A stretch of DNA of 64,000 nt from CAZOOK01 sp964581385 (GCA_964581385.1 CAZOOK010000026.1:1-64000); one strand, 5' to 3'. Positions 1-8,523 are shown, counted from the stretch's first letter. Notes: generated from the sequence alone by a model not told the origin. A program made the numbers and translations.

Positions 1-98
1 ACGTCGCTATCGACAAGGCCGTCGCCGCCGTCGCATTGAAGCGGCTGCGCGAAAGCAAGATCAAGGGTCGCAAATTTCGGGTACGGCCGATTGATTAG
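1..98 (+). CDS. C-terminal end of a DbpA/DEAD-box RNA helicase-like protein (partial)
   Basis: The reading frame is open from the left edge and stops with TAG at 96-98. The visible tail, ending in IKGRKFRVRPID, is basic and resembles the end of the RNA-binding domain that closes DbpA/DeaD-type ATP-dependent RNA helicases, where a K-I-K-G-R-x-F-R-V-R run is typical. That domain targets the helicase to structured RNA such as 23S rRNA. Only about 31 residues are present, so the helicase core cannot be checked. Its stop codon overlaps the stop of the decayed antitoxin gene on the other strand. Confidence 0.55.
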   Translation, partial: VAIDKAVAAVALKRLRESKIKGRKFRVRPID

Positions 99-404
99 TG
101 GCTGTGGAGGATCGAATACTTCGACCCGTGCCATGAATGTGTTCGAGGCCGACGAACTTTTTCTCCGGACACGCGCGTGGCTAAATAATCGAAGGTCGCC
201 GCGAGCGTGAAAGCTTTTCCGCTCGCCATGGCTTCCTTCTCCGACTGCGCGGAATCGGCGGCAAATCGCTCACGCAGTTCTGAGCGCTCAGTTTTACGGG
301 TCGACATCTCAACCATAAACGCGTGTGGAGTTTTTTGCAGTAGTGGTAGGTTGCTCGATCTTGCGCTTGAGGTCTTCGGGTGGTTTTAATGACGTAGCGG
401 CCAT
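95..404 (-). pseudogene. CopG/RHH-type antitoxin of a type II toxin-antitoxin pair, frameshifted
   Basis: From the minus-strand ATG at 404 the frame reads MAATSLKPPEDLKRKIEQ, the beta-strand and first helix of a ribbon-helix-helix antitoxin. It terminates after about 31 codons. One base over, a second frame continues as KTPHAFMVEM and then about 65 residues ending in SGEKVRRPR, which is the expected remainder of this family. The switch lies in a run of six A (minus strand, about 330-336). Removing one A joins the halves as A-K-T-P-H-A-F-M, the usual wording of the family. It is therefore a single-base frameshift, by mutation, slippage or sequencing error. The family represses its own operon and neutralises a RelE/ParE-like toxin. 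Confidence 0.62.
105..134 (-). pseudogene. Start of a RelE/ParE-type toxin gene, truncated
   Basis: An ATG at 134 on the minus strand overlaps the end of the antitoxin frame, the standard toxin position in such operons. It reads MARVEVFD, a plausible toxin N-terminus, but resemblance then stops. The sequence beyond is the antisense of the DbpA-like gene. The toxin body therefore seems to have been deleted, leaving an orphan antitoxin remnant. This is an inference from gene order and a very short match. Confidence 0.3.
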
Positions 405-582
405 GGAGATGGATTTCGTATTTAAAGGTAGTCAGAAAGTAATACCTTAAAAAAGCCGATGTCAACCCGGAGCAACTCAGCGGGAGACGAAAAACGTGAA
501 CGGCATCTAATATTGGAGTGATGCTGGGTTTCCGCTACGCTGCACCTCACCTTACTACAGTAGCCCGTCTTGAAAGGACCGT

Positions 583-1725
583 ATGGCACGCCTCAGAGTT
601 TTTGTATCATCAACTTGCTACGACCTCGACATAGTTCGGTCGGAACTGCGCCCATTTGTAATCGCATCTGGTTACGAACCTGTTATGAGCGAGTACTCGG
701 ACATCCTGTTCGATCCACGACTACATACTCACGACAGTTGCGTCAAGGAGGTCGTAGGGTGCGATGTTGTCGTTTTAATCATAGGCTCTCGATTTGGCGG
801 CACCGCGGTCCCTGCCGCATTGGCATCCGTGGACCTTGATGCGGTCGCTCAGCTATCAACCAGTCAAACGGCTTTACTGTCCAAAGAAAAGCTATCTATC
901 ACTCAACTTGAGGTGCTGAAGGCAGTCGAAGCTTCTGTGCCGGTTTACGCGTTTGTTGATGAGCGCGTTCTACACGACCATCTAGTCTATGAGCGCAACA
1001 AAGACAAGCCAACCATCGTCGATCAACTGGACTTTCCTTCAATTCAGAAGCGCGAAACAGCAAAGTACATCTTTGAGTTCATAAATTTTTTGTCCCACAG
1101 ACTTACAGGAAATAGCGTCATTGGTTTTAGTAGGCTGGATGAGATTCGGACTCACCTGACATCCCAATGGTCACAGCTGTTTCAACGGCTGCTCACAGAA
1201 TCCAGAACGCGAACCCTTGAGGTCAGGAGGTATCGTGACTTCTCTGAGCGGATTGAGGACCTAAAGGCTGTTGTGCTTGCATCCCTCGCAACGCCAGGCC
1301 TTCGGGACACTGCGAAGGGTGCCGTTCAGTTCCGCCACCTAATCGACTTTGTCTCAGGTCTCAGAGATATCGACCAGCGTGCTGCACTATTGTCTGAGAT
1401 GTCATGGGACGACCTTATGTCATCAGCGCAGATTGTTGACATTAAGGTATCCGAAGAACGAAATCGCTCATCACGCATTTATCTGGTCCGAAGCGATGGA
1501 ACGTTCTATATTGTTCTCTATCCGGAACGTTTGTTTGACAATCTCCGACAAGATTGGTCTGCTTTTCAACGTGTAGAGCAGCGTTCTAGAGAGGCCATCG
1601 TCGATGCGCTGCTTGAGGACCGGGACTTTCGAAGCTCGATGCTGCGATATCGAGCTGGGAGTATCGAAGAATTTTTGGCTGAGCGCGAAACACCACAATC
1701 AGCGGAGCAACCACCACAAGGCTAA
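583..1725 (+). CDS. DUF4062 (TIR-like) domain protein, possible defence-related
   Basis: 380 residues. The N-terminal ~100 residues carry the DUF4062 signature: RVFVSSTCYDL near the start, then SEYSDILFDPRLHTHDSC and a hydrophobic strand ending VVLIIGSRFGG. DUF4062 is a TIR-like fold found at the N-terminus of many STAND NTPases and other predicted anti-phage or stress proteins. Here no NTPase follows. The C-terminal part (about 200-350) is mixed helical and I do not recognise it. An AAGGA ribosome-binding site lies 4 bases before the ATG. Codon usage is visibly poorer in GC than the flanks, and the neighbours are a broken toxin-antitoxin pair and a repeat array, which suggests acquired DNA. 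The biochemical role is unknown. Confidence 0.75.
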   Translation: MARLRVFVSSTCYDLDIVRSELRPFVIASGYEPVMSEYSDILFDPRLHTHDSCVKEVVGCDVVVLIIGSRFGGTAVPAALASVDLDAVAQLSTSQTALLSKEKLSITQLEVLKAVEASVPVYAFVDERVLHDHLVYERNKDKPTIVDQLDFPSIQKRETAKYIFEFINFLSHRLTGNSVIGFSRLDEIRTHLTSQWSQLFQRLLTESRTRTLEVRRYRDFSERIEDLKAVVLASLATPGLRDTAKGAVQFRHLIDFVSGLRDIDQRAALLSEMSWDDLMSSAQIVDIKVSEERNRSSRIYLVRSDGTFYIVLYPERLFDNLRQDWSAFQRVEQRSREAIVDALLEDRDFRSSMLRYRAGSIEEFLAERETPQSAEQPPQG

Positions 1726-1734
1726 CGTCAGCCC

Positions 1735-2150
1735 GAGCCCGAGTAGGTCGGGTTTAAGCGTAGCGTAACCCGACGCTCGCCATCGGCGAGCCGCGATGAA
1801 GGTAGCGGTTGCGGGCTTCGCCTGTTGAACGCAATGGGGCTTTGGAGTCTTCCGTTCCGCCCCCGTTGGGCGGGTAACTTTTCGTTGCTCGCCCAACGAA
1901 AAGTCACCAAAAGGAAGGGCGCCCCGCGTCCGCGCCCCACTGCGTGGGGTTCCTTGCGCTTCTCGCGTGCTCGGGGAACCGCACCGACGCGACTTCCTGT
2001 CGCGACGGTGCTTGGCGGGCTCCATGCCCGCCATCCCCTGCGCGCGCTGCGATGTTGATGATGGGCATCCTGCCCATCACCCTATGGGCAGCCTCCGGCT
2101 GTCCGATTCGGCAATCCTGCCGAATCGCCAGCGCTACCGAGGGGGCCCGA
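1735..2150. repeat. Array of about nine consecutive hairpins filling the gene-free stretch 1726-2219
   Basis: No convincing gene lies between 1726 and 2219. The stretch is packed with short perfect palindromes: 1747-1774 (8-bp stem), 1775-1791 (7-bp stem, loop ATC), 1877-1904 (11-bp stem ACTTTTCGTTG), 1935-1949 (loop TGC), 1981-2011 (two stacked 6-bp stems, loop TTCCT), 2014-2032 (7-bp, loop TCCAT), 2060-2078 (7-bp, loop ATCCT), 2089-2101 (loop TCC) and 2105-2126 (8-bp, loop AATCCT). Five of the last loops contain TCC. Short frames through it look like the spurious ORFs often called on such repeats. Confidence 0.7.
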
Positions 2151-2219
2151 AAATCAAGAGCAAAAGACAAAATCCAGAGCCCTGTTGCTCAACGAACTTG
2201 GGAATGTGGAAGTCGCCTC

Positions 2220-4172
2220 TCAGGATGCAGCGAAGGCCTCGGCAATCCGATGCCGCGGCACCCGCGTCCGCGGAACCCGGCCCGCGAACCAGCTGCGGAC
2301 ATCCTCTTCGAGTCCGATGCCGTGCATGTAGTTGTAGAGCGCCTTGTTCAGTGCGGTGCCGAGTACTTCGTGATCGACGCCGGTCGGATCGATGAATCCA
2401 ATGTCGTTTTTCGCGAAAGAGATCGATGGCAGGGGTGCTAGCGTCACGCCGTACTGCTCGGGATTTTTGCCGACCGGGGAATGCACGGTGCAGGCGAAGC
2501 GGTGGAAGAATCCGGACTGGATACAACCGGCTGCGAACAGTTGGCGAACGTATTCGAGAGCGTCGACGGTGTCTTGTACGGTCTGGGTCGGGAATCCGTA
2601 CATGAGATACGCGTGCACGAGAATGCCGGCGTCGGTGAAGGCGCGCGTCACGCGCGCGACCTGGTCCACCGAGACGCCTTTCTTCATCAGAGTCAGGAGA
2701 CGGTCGGAAGCGACTTCGAGACCGCCAGAGATGGCGATGCAGCCGCTGTCCGCGAGTTGTCGGCACAGTGCCGGCGTGAAGGATTTCTCGAAGCGGATGT
2801 TCCCCCACCATGAGATCGCGAGCTGGCGCTTCTGCAGTTCCGCCGCGAGAGTCTTCAGGGCTTTGGGCGGCGCGGCCTCATCGACGAAATGAAAGCCGGT
2901 CTGTCCGGTTTCGGCGACGATCGCTTCGATGCGGTCGACGAGCGTGGCGGCGGTGACGGTGTCGTAGCGGGAAATGTAATCCAGGCCCACATCGCAAAAG
3001 CTGCACTTCTTCCAGTAGCAGCCGTGCGCCACGGTCAGTTTGTTCCAGCGTCCGTCGGACCACAGACGGTGCATGGGATTGAGCATGTCGAGGACCGAGA
3101 GATAGCGGTCGAGCGGCAGGCCGTCCCAGGTCGGCGTGCCGACGTCTGCGAACGCTACGTCGGGTTCACCGCTATCGATGTAGCGGACCTTTGCAGAGTG
3201 ATTGGCAGCATCGATGCTCCGCACGAACGTGCGCACGAGCCGGCTCTGCGGGCGCTCGCCGGCGAGGTGCTCCAGCAAGGCCAGCAGTGGACGTTCGCCG
3301 GCATCTAGACAGACGTAGTCGAAATAATTGAATACGCGCGGCTCCGCCAGTTCGCGCAGCTCGGTGTTGACGAAGCCGCCCCCGAGCACCGTGATGATGG
3401 ACGGTGCCTGCGCCTTGATGGCCTGGGCAATCCGGAATGCCGCATACACGGCGCCGGGGAATGGAATCGAAATCAGGACCAGAGTGGGCGAGTGCCGCGC
3501 CAGCGTCTCCAGTGTCAACGCACGCAGCGTGTCGTCGACCAGGTTGGGTGGCGCGGCCAGCGCGTCGGCGAGCGGGTCGAAGGTGGGTTGGCTTTGCGCG
3601 AGCGATTCCGCATAGCGCACGAACTCGAAGCGGGGATCGACTGCGTCGCGCAACACGTCGGCGATGTCGTTCAGATACAGCGTCGCGAGATGCCTTGCGC
3701 GGTCCTGCATGCCGAGCGCGCCGAAGGCCCAGGCGAGCGGATCACCGCCGTCGTCATCGGTATAGATGTCGAGCGATTCAAAGCGCGGCCCTTCGGGAAG
3801 AAAATTGCGTCCGCAGATGCGATGCTCGATGGTCGGATCGCGTCCCTGCAGGAACGCTACTGTCGGCGTAACCGTCACGAGATAGCGGTCGAACTGCTCG
3901 ACAAATTTCCTGACCCGCTGCGAGCGCTGGCGCTGCGGCGTCGCCTCAATGCATGCGCGGATCGACAACAGCCCGTCGGGGCAAAACAGTTTCAGAACCA
4001 GCGCCAGGGCGAGATCTTCCTGCACGGCGTGGACGCCGCGCGAGCGCAGGAAGCCGGTCAGATACGCCGTCGATGGGTACGGCGTGTTGAGCTGCGTCAT
4101 CGGCGGGATGATGGAGAGCACGCGCACAGGTGCCGGTTTGGGGATAGCTGCGTTGCGCGGAGCCGGGGTCAT
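2220..4172 (-). CDS. B12-binding-domain radical SAM protein
   Basis: 650 residues. The N-terminal third has a Rossmann-like cobalamin-binding fold (hydrophobic strands around 195-260, including TVLGGGFVN). The central part is a radical SAM barrel with the cluster motif HGCYWKKCSFCDVG, where the cysteine spacing is CX4CX2C rather than the commonest CX3CX2C; this spacing is known in the CYW-type subgroup. SGGLEVASDRLL and AYLMYGFPTQT are later core motifs. Such enzymes use a [4Fe-4S] cluster and SAM, often with cobalamin, for methylations or rearrangements, but the substrate cannot be read here. It stands alone after the hairpin array. It is not the hopanoid enzyme HpnH, which is shorter and lacks this N-terminal domain. 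Confidence 0.8.
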   Translation of the reverse strand: MTPAPRNAAIPKPAPVRVLSIIPPMTQLNTPYPSTAYLTGFLRSRGVHAVQEDLALALVLKLFCPDGLLSIRACIEATPQRQRSQRVRKFVEQFDRYLVTVTPTVAFLQGRDPTIEHRICGRNFLPEGPRFESLDIYTDDDGGDPLAWAFGALGMQDRARHLATLYLNDIADVLRDAVDPRFEFVRYAESLAQSQPTFDPLADALAAPPNLVDDTLRALTLETLARHSPTLVLISIPFPGAVYAAFRIAQAIKAQAPSIITVLGGGFVNTELRELAEPRVFNYFDYVCLDAGERPLLALLEHLAGERPQSRLVRTFVRSIDAANHSAKVRYIDSGEPDVAFADVGTPTWDGLPLDRYLSVLDMLNPMHRLWSDGRWNKLTVAHGCYWKKCSFCDVGLDYISRYDTVTAATLVDRIEAIVAETGQTGFHFVDEAAPPKALKTLAAELQKRQLAISWWGNIRFEKSFTPALCRQLADSGCIAISGGLEVASDRLLTLMKKGVSVDQVARVTRAFTDAGILVHAYLMYGFPTQTVQDTVDALEYVRQLFAAGCIQSGFFHRFACTVHSPVGKNPEQYGVTLAPLPSISFAKNDIGFIDPTGVDHEVLGTALNKALYNYMHGIGLEEDVRSWFAGRVPRTRVPRHRIAEAFAAS

Positions 4173-4299
4173 TCTGAAGAACGCTTTGAGGTAATGGCTC
4201 GATTGAGCTTGATCGACGAGTGGGTTGCCAATATTACAAAAGTCGCTTCGCAGCTAATAAAGACCGGTCCACGGACTGTCTGCATGGGGTACAGCTAGC

Positions 4300-5301
4300 C
4301 TACTTCGGAACGCTATTCAGTGCGGCGATGGGTTGGGCAATTCGCAGCACCGGCCGCCCATCGAGGCTCTTGAGCGGAAAGTAAACGCTGTGCGTCTGTG
4401 GATCGACGGCGACAACGTGCGCGTTCGGTCCCACCACGTTCTCCGCCAGCTTGAACACATGATCGGAATCGACGCGGAAGATCGAGACGATGCCTGACTC
4501 GGCAGCGACGTAGAGCTGACGTAGTCCGGGGTCGTATGCGAGCACATCGGGTTCGTCGCCGACATCGAAGCTGTTCTTGAGCCGTCGTGTCCGCAGGTCG
4601 AGAATGAGCAGCTTGTTGTTGTCTTCGCAGGCGATGAAGGCAAGCCGAAGTTCAGGTTCGATCAGCAGGCCGTGATTTCCCTTGGCGCCCGGCAGATCAT
4701 TTTTTGTAACGATCTGGTCCGTCATCGGATCGATTTCAACCAACTGGTGACGCGACTGCACGTTGACGAAGATGTGCTTCGAAACGGAATCGTATTGGGT
4801 ATTGCCCACTTCGCCACCCAGAGGAATCGTCGCGATGCGCTGGTTGGAGCGGGCGTCGATCACAGTCTCGGTCTCGCCGGTCTCATCCGACACATACAGC
4901 TTATGCGCCTCCGGGGCGTATGCCATCCCATCCGGATAGCGACCGCCCGGTACGCGCGCGAACTCCGTGAGACGATCTTCATCGATCGCGACAATCTCGT
5001 CGGAACCAGTCGCCGACGCGTAGACGCGATTGAGCTCGGGCACTACCAGCACGCCGTGGACATCGCCCACACTACTGATTCTCGCAACCACGCGCTGCTT
5101 CTGCGTGTCGAAGGCCAGCACCTCGCTATCGCCAAGGTGAGCGATGAACAACAGATGGCGTCTGGCGTCGTAGCTCTCGTAGTCGTAGCGCGAGGTGTCG
5201 CCAGGCAAGGGGACATCGGCGATGGTGCTCAGCGGTAGCTGCGTCGAAGCGCCTGTTCGACCGCACGCGGCTGAGCAAAGCAGCGAGACACTGACCAGCA
5301 T
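4300..5301 (-). CDS. YncE-like seven-bladed beta-propeller lipoprotein
   Basis: About 333 residues from the chosen ATG at 5301. That start gives a lipoprotein signal peptide, MLVSVSLLCSAAC, with the lipobox SAAC, so the mature protein should be anchored in the envelope. An upstream in-frame ATG at 5403 would overlap the next gene by 71 bases and bury the signal. The body repeats the pattern of YVTN/NHL-like propellers (V-Y-V-S-D..D-x-R...I-A-T-I-P-L-G), with blades of about 40 residues. Such proteins usually bind ligands or protein partners; no enzymatic motif is visible. It sits just downstream of the rhodanese/ChrB gene, so it may share its transcript. Confidence 0.7.
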   Translation of the reverse strand: MLVSVSLLCSAACGRTGASTQLPLSTIADVPLPGDTSRYDYESYDARRHLLFIAHLGDSEVLAFDTQKQRVVARISSVGDVHGVLVVPELNRVYASATGSDEIVAIDEDRLTEFARVPGGRYPDGMAYAPEAHKLYVSDETGETETVIDARSNQRIATIPLGGEVGNTQYDSVSKHIFVNVQSRHQLVEIDPMTDQIVTKNDLPGAKGNHGLLIEPELRLAFIACEDNNKLLILDLRTRRLKNSFDVGDEPDVLAYDPGLRQLYVAAESGIVSIFRVDSDHVFKLAENVVGPNAHVVAVDPQTHSVYFPLKSLDGRPVLRIAQPIAALNSVPK

Positions 5302-5332
5302 CCGTAGGGCCGGTGATCGCAGGAGCGGTGAA

Positions 5333-6124
5333 TCAGCCAATCTTTGGCGGCCAGTTATGAGTTTCCGCCTGGCAGGACTTGCACCATGCATAGAGGGCGT
5401 CATAGACCACCAGTCCGTGTCTCAGCATCTCTTGATCGTCTACGAAGTTATACGAGAGCCCCAAAGAAATCGCATACAGACCTGGCGACTGCGGCGTGAG
5501 ATCGAGCCGCGAGGTATCCGCCCCACGGACGATGCTGGCAAGCCGGGTTAATGCCGGGTCGGTCAGTCGATATTGCTTCATAAACGCATCGAAGCTGCAC
5601 AGCTCGCCTTCGTGCGAGAACTCGGCACCGGGGATGTCGTACGCAATGGCGTCGCGCTCGGTGCCGGCTCGTAGCACATCCAGAGCGGGTACGTAGACGA
5701 ACTCGGCATCGGCGTCGATGAAGCGTGCAATCAGCCAGGGACAGGCAATGCGATCGATTTTCGGACGCTCGCGCGTGATCCATCGCGTCGGGCTGTTGGC
5801 AGGTTTTCGGATGAGCGAGCCATCGACGCTTTTCCAGGCTTCGATCCCGCCCTCAAGATAGCTAGCGGCGATGCCGCTGGCGCGTAGCGCCGCTGCCGTG
5901 GACTGACTCACCTCGCGCCCGTGCACGCAGTACACCACCACTCTGGACGCGGCCGGCAGCGTGGCAGCCCAGGTCGTCACCGATTCCGGGTCACGTCGCA
6001 GTGCGCCGCGAATCATGTCGGTGCCGCCCACAAAAGCAGCGCCGCGCCGCGCGTCGATCAGTAATGGCGGCTGTTCGCCGCGCAACGCGGTTTGAAGCGC
6101 GCTGGGTGAAGTCGAAGTGTTCAT
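5333..6124 (-). CDS. Rhodanese plus chromate-resistance (ChrB-type) domain protein
   Basis: 263 residues from the ATG at 6124. The open frame extends to 6556, but the upstream part is only the antisense-like shadow of the MerR gene. Residues ~5-100 form a rhodanese domain with the active-site loop YCVHGREVS (catalytic Cys). From ~115 a Chrome_Resist/ChrB domain follows: WITRERPKIDRIACPWLIARF, DIPGAEFSHEGELCSFD, IVRGADT and a C-terminal ALYAWC. ChrB-type proteins occur in chromate-resistance operons as regulators or Cr(VI)-responsive factors. There is no ChrA transporter nearby, so a role in sulfur or metal stress is equally possible. It sits between a MerR regulator and a beta-propeller lipoprotein in the same direction. 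Confidence 0.75.
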   Translation of the reverse strand: MNTSTSPSALQTALRGEQPPLLIDARRGAAFVGGTDMIRGALRRDPESVTTWAATLPAASRVVVYCVHGREVSQSTAAALRASGIAASYLEGGIEAWKSVDGSLIRKPANSPTRWITRERPKIDRIACPWLIARFIDADAEFVYVPALDVLRAGTERDAIAYDIPGAEFSHEGELCSFDAFMKQYRLTDPALTRLASIVRGADTSRLDLTPQSPGLYAISLGLSYNFVDDQEMLRHGLVVYDALYAWCKSCQAETHNWPPKIG

Positions 6125-6248
6125 CGGTGTATCTATTTCCGCCAATGTTGTGGGGAGTGGTTTCGGATTGAGGTGACGACTCAGTCTGTTAGCAACCAGC
6201 GTTAACGCGACGATGATCCCGAACTCCATTGCGAAGCGTTGACGGGCG

Positions 6249-7094
6249 TCAGTCGGATTTTTCCACAGACGCGGGTTTTGGCGCGCGATGCATCTGTTCC
6301 AAAACCTGCGATAGCCGTTCGCCGAGCTGGTGATTGGCCGCCAGTTCCATTGCCCGCGCCACTTCCGAATCCACCGCCTGCATCGCCATCGGCCGCATGC
6401 GCCACACCAGATCGGCCAATCGCGGCGCCTCTTCCGGCGGTGGCAGGCGGTCTTTGCCATAGCGATCGAACACGTGTCTGACAATGAGCTGCACGAATTC
6501 ACTGGCGGCCCGCTCGATGTTGCCGCGCAGTCCTTCGATGATCGACAGGAATCCATCGAGCGGCACGCCCTCTTTTATCAGCTCGGCACCGACCTGAATC
6601 ATCTTCGGGCTGGAAACGAGGAATTGTCCTTCTTCCATTTTCAAGATGCCCAGCGCGAGGTAACGTTTGATCGTGTCCGGCTTTAGATTGCCGCCGAACA
6701 GCGCGAGTAGCTGCTCCGCGGTCATCAGGACCGGCGTTTCATCGGACCACGGGCTGGTGAGCGCGGCCTCCAGTCCGAGCAGCTGGCCGATGTCGTGTCT
6801 GCCTTCCCAGGCCGTGAGCAATTCGGCGACGTTCGCCAAGGAGTAGCCGCGTTCGAGCATGCGTGCGATCACGCGCAGACGTGCGAGGTGCGCGTGCGTA
6901 TAAATCCCGCTGCGCCCACGTCGCTCCGGTGGCGGCAGCAGACCTTTTTCCTGGTAGGCGCGCACGTTGCGCACGGTCGTGCCCGCTTCGCGCGCGAGTT
7001 CGTCGATCGAGAATTCCCGAGGTTCCAGGGGTTTTTCCGCGGACTTTTCGTCTGTCGCAGGTGGCACGGTGGGGGTATCGCGGGAGACTTTCAT
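6249..7094 (-). CDS. MerR-family transcriptional regulator
   Basis: 281 residues. A MerR winged helix-turn-helix occupies about 28-98: FSIDELAREAGTTVRNVRAYQEKGLLPPP, then RSGIYTHAHLARLRVI. The C-terminal ~180 residues form a long helical effector region with no obvious metal-binding cysteines, unlike metal-sensing MerR proteins. It diverges from alkB. A partial dyad (TGACACA-N11-TGTGCCA) lies 25 bases upstream of its start and is a likely operator. Candidate targets are itself, the ChrB-like gene downstream and the divergent alkB-rubredoxin pair. The last is inference from position. Confidence 0.85.
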   Translation of the reverse strand: MKVSRDTPTVPPATDEKSAEKPLEPREFSIDELAREAGTTVRNVRAYQEKGLLPPPERRGRSGIYTHAHLARLRVIARMLERGYSLANVAELLTAWEGRHDIGQLLGLEAALTSPWSDETPVLMTAEQLLALFGGNLKPDTIKRYLALGILKMEEGQFLVSSPKMIQVGAELIKEGVPLDGFLSIIEGLRGNIERAASEFVQLIVRHVFDRYGKDRLPPPEEAPRLADLVWRMRPMAMQAVDSEVARAMELAANHQLGERLSQVLEQMHRAPKPASVEKSD

Positions 7095-7119
7095 GACGGC
7101 ACGCTAATCCATGTGGCTT

Positions 7120-7144
7120 TGACACAACCCTATACACTGTGCCA
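7120..7144. promoter_or_regulatory. Candidate MerR operator dyad
   Basis: TGACACA at 7120-7126 and TGTGCCA at 7138-7144 form an inverted repeat with one mismatch and an 11-base spacer containing CCTATAC. On the plus strand TTGACA overlaps the left arm. It sits between the divergent merR and alkB starts and close to merR, as expected for an autoregulatory MerR site. No binding data; inferred from symmetry and position. Confidence 0.4.
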
Positions 7145-7348
7145 GTATTTAATGGCACTATCGATGGTGGCGTTTTCGATTATACCGGCAGTGGTGGAGG
7201 TTGCGGCTGGGAGCGTCATCGACGAATGAGCTAAACGGCTGGATCGGAGGTTGCGGCGGCTTACGGAACCGGGCGCTGGCAGGAGCATAATTAAACGAAC
7301 GATCAACCCATGTTCTGTACGGAGTTGGTCAGAAACCCGAGGTGATTC

Positions 7349-8512
7349 ATGGTAACAACGAGCTTGACCGCGGCCGCATGGAAGGACGGCAAGCGTTACC
7401 TGTGGCCGATGGGCGTGCTGGTGCCCCTGATGCCGTTTGTTGGCTGGGGACTGTTCATGGCGACAGGCGAGTCGCTGTTCTGCTGGCTGACTCCCATTCT
7501 TTATTACGCCGGCGCTTCGCTGTTGGATGTTCTCGTTGGCACCGATACGTCAAACCCGCCGGAGAGCGCAGTCCGCACCTTGGAAGAGGACCGTTACTAC
7601 CGCTGGTGCACCTATCTCTACTTGCCGCTGCAATACCTGGGTTTCTTCACCGGCGCTTGGCTGATCGTGCACGGCGGGTTGAGCCTGGGCGTCATGCTTG
7701 GCGTATCAATTTCGGTGGGCTTGGTCAACGGCATCGCCATCGCCAATGCGCATGAGCTGGGGCACAAGAAGGAGACGGTCGAACGCTGGCTGGCCAGGAT
7801 CGTACTTGCGCCGACCGGCTACGGACATTTTTATGTCGAACACAATCGCGGCCACCATGTGCGCGTAGCCACGCCCGAGGACCCGGCGAGTTCTCGTCTC
7901 GGTGAAAGTTTCTGGGCCTTTCTGCCGCGCACGGTAATCGGTAGTGCAAAATCGGCCTGGCATCTGGAAAAGGAGCGTCTGGCGCGTAGCGGCAAAGGGC
8001 CGTGGACATTGCGGAACGATCTGCTCAACGCTTGGTTGATGACAGTAATCTTGTTCGCGGGAATGCTTCTGTGGCTTGGTCCCGCAATCATTCCCTATCT
8101 ACTGATCCAGGCGATATTTGGATTTTCATTGCTGGAAGTGGTGAACTACGTCGAGCACTACGGCCTGCTGCGCCAGAAGGAGGCCGACGGCCGCTACGAG
8201 CGCTGCAAGCCGAGTCATAGTTGGAACAGCAATCACATCGTCACCAATCTGCTGCTGTATCACTTGCAGCGCCATTCCGACCATCACGCCAATCCGACGC
8301 GTCGCTATCAGGCGCTGCGCCATTTCGACGAATCGCCACAACTGCCGTCCGGTTACGCGAGCATGCTGGTGATCGCCTACTTCCCGCCGCTGTGGCGCTG
8401 GATGATGGACAAGCGGGTCGTTGCCCACTATCACGGAGACGTGACCAAGGCCAACATCCACCCGCCTGAGCGGGCGCGCCTGCTCGCACGCTACGGCGCG
8501 CCGCCGGCCTGA
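7349..8512 (+). CDS. alkB: Alkane 1-monooxygenase (membrane diiron hydroxylase)
   Basis: 387 residues, the usual AlkB length. It hydroxylates the terminal carbon of medium-chain n-alkanes using O2 and electrons from rubredoxin, in the inner membrane. All histidine boxes of the family are present: HELGHKK (135-141), EHNRGHH followed by VRVATPEDPASSR (164 on), the NYVEHYGL motif, and LQRHSDHHANPTRRYQ near the C-terminus. About six membrane helices lie around 18-40, 45-62, 88-108, 110-132 and 225-265. GAGGTG precedes the ATG by 4-5 bases. The rubredoxin gene follows after 11 bases, giving a two-gene operon. Regulation by the divergent MerR protein is plausible. Confidence 0.95.
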   Translation: MVTTSLTAAAWKDGKRYLWPMGVLVPLMPFVGWGLFMATGESLFCWLTPILYYAGASLLDVLVGTDTSNPPESAVRTLEEDRYYRWCTYLYLPLQYLGFFTGAWLIVHGGLSLGVMLGVSISVGLVNGIAIANAHELGHKKETVERWLARIVLAPTGYGHFYVEHNRGHHVRVATPEDPASSRLGESFWAFLPRTVIGSAKSAWHLEKERLARSGKGPWTLRNDLLNAWLMTVILFAGMLLWLGPAIIPYLLIQAIFGFSLLEVVNYVEHYGLLRQKEADGRYERCKPSHSWNSNHIVTNLLLYHLQRHSDHHANPTRRYQALRHFDESPQLPSGYASMLVIAYFPPLWRWMMDKRVVAHYHGDVTKANIHPPERARLLARYGAPPA

Positions 8513-8523
8513 ATCGGTGTTCC

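Noticed and set aside
181..465. 94-codon minus-strand frame over the antitoxin
   Set aside because: It is a third frame across the frameshifted antitoxin and its upstream region; the two antitoxin frames explain the sequence better.
1728..2170. Several short frames in the hairpin array
   Set aside because: They change frame across palindromes, overlap each other on both strands, and resemble repeat-derived spurious ORFs.
2220..4172. Radical SAM gene as hopanoid enzyme HpnH
   Set aside because: HpnH is about 330-380 residues with no B12-binding N-terminal domain of this kind, and the gene is 25 kb from the hopanoid operon.
6125..6556. N-terminal extension of the rhodanese/ChrB protein
   Set aside because: It overlaps the MerR gene and is rich in Trp/Arg/Cys; the rhodanese domain begins right after the ATG at 6124.
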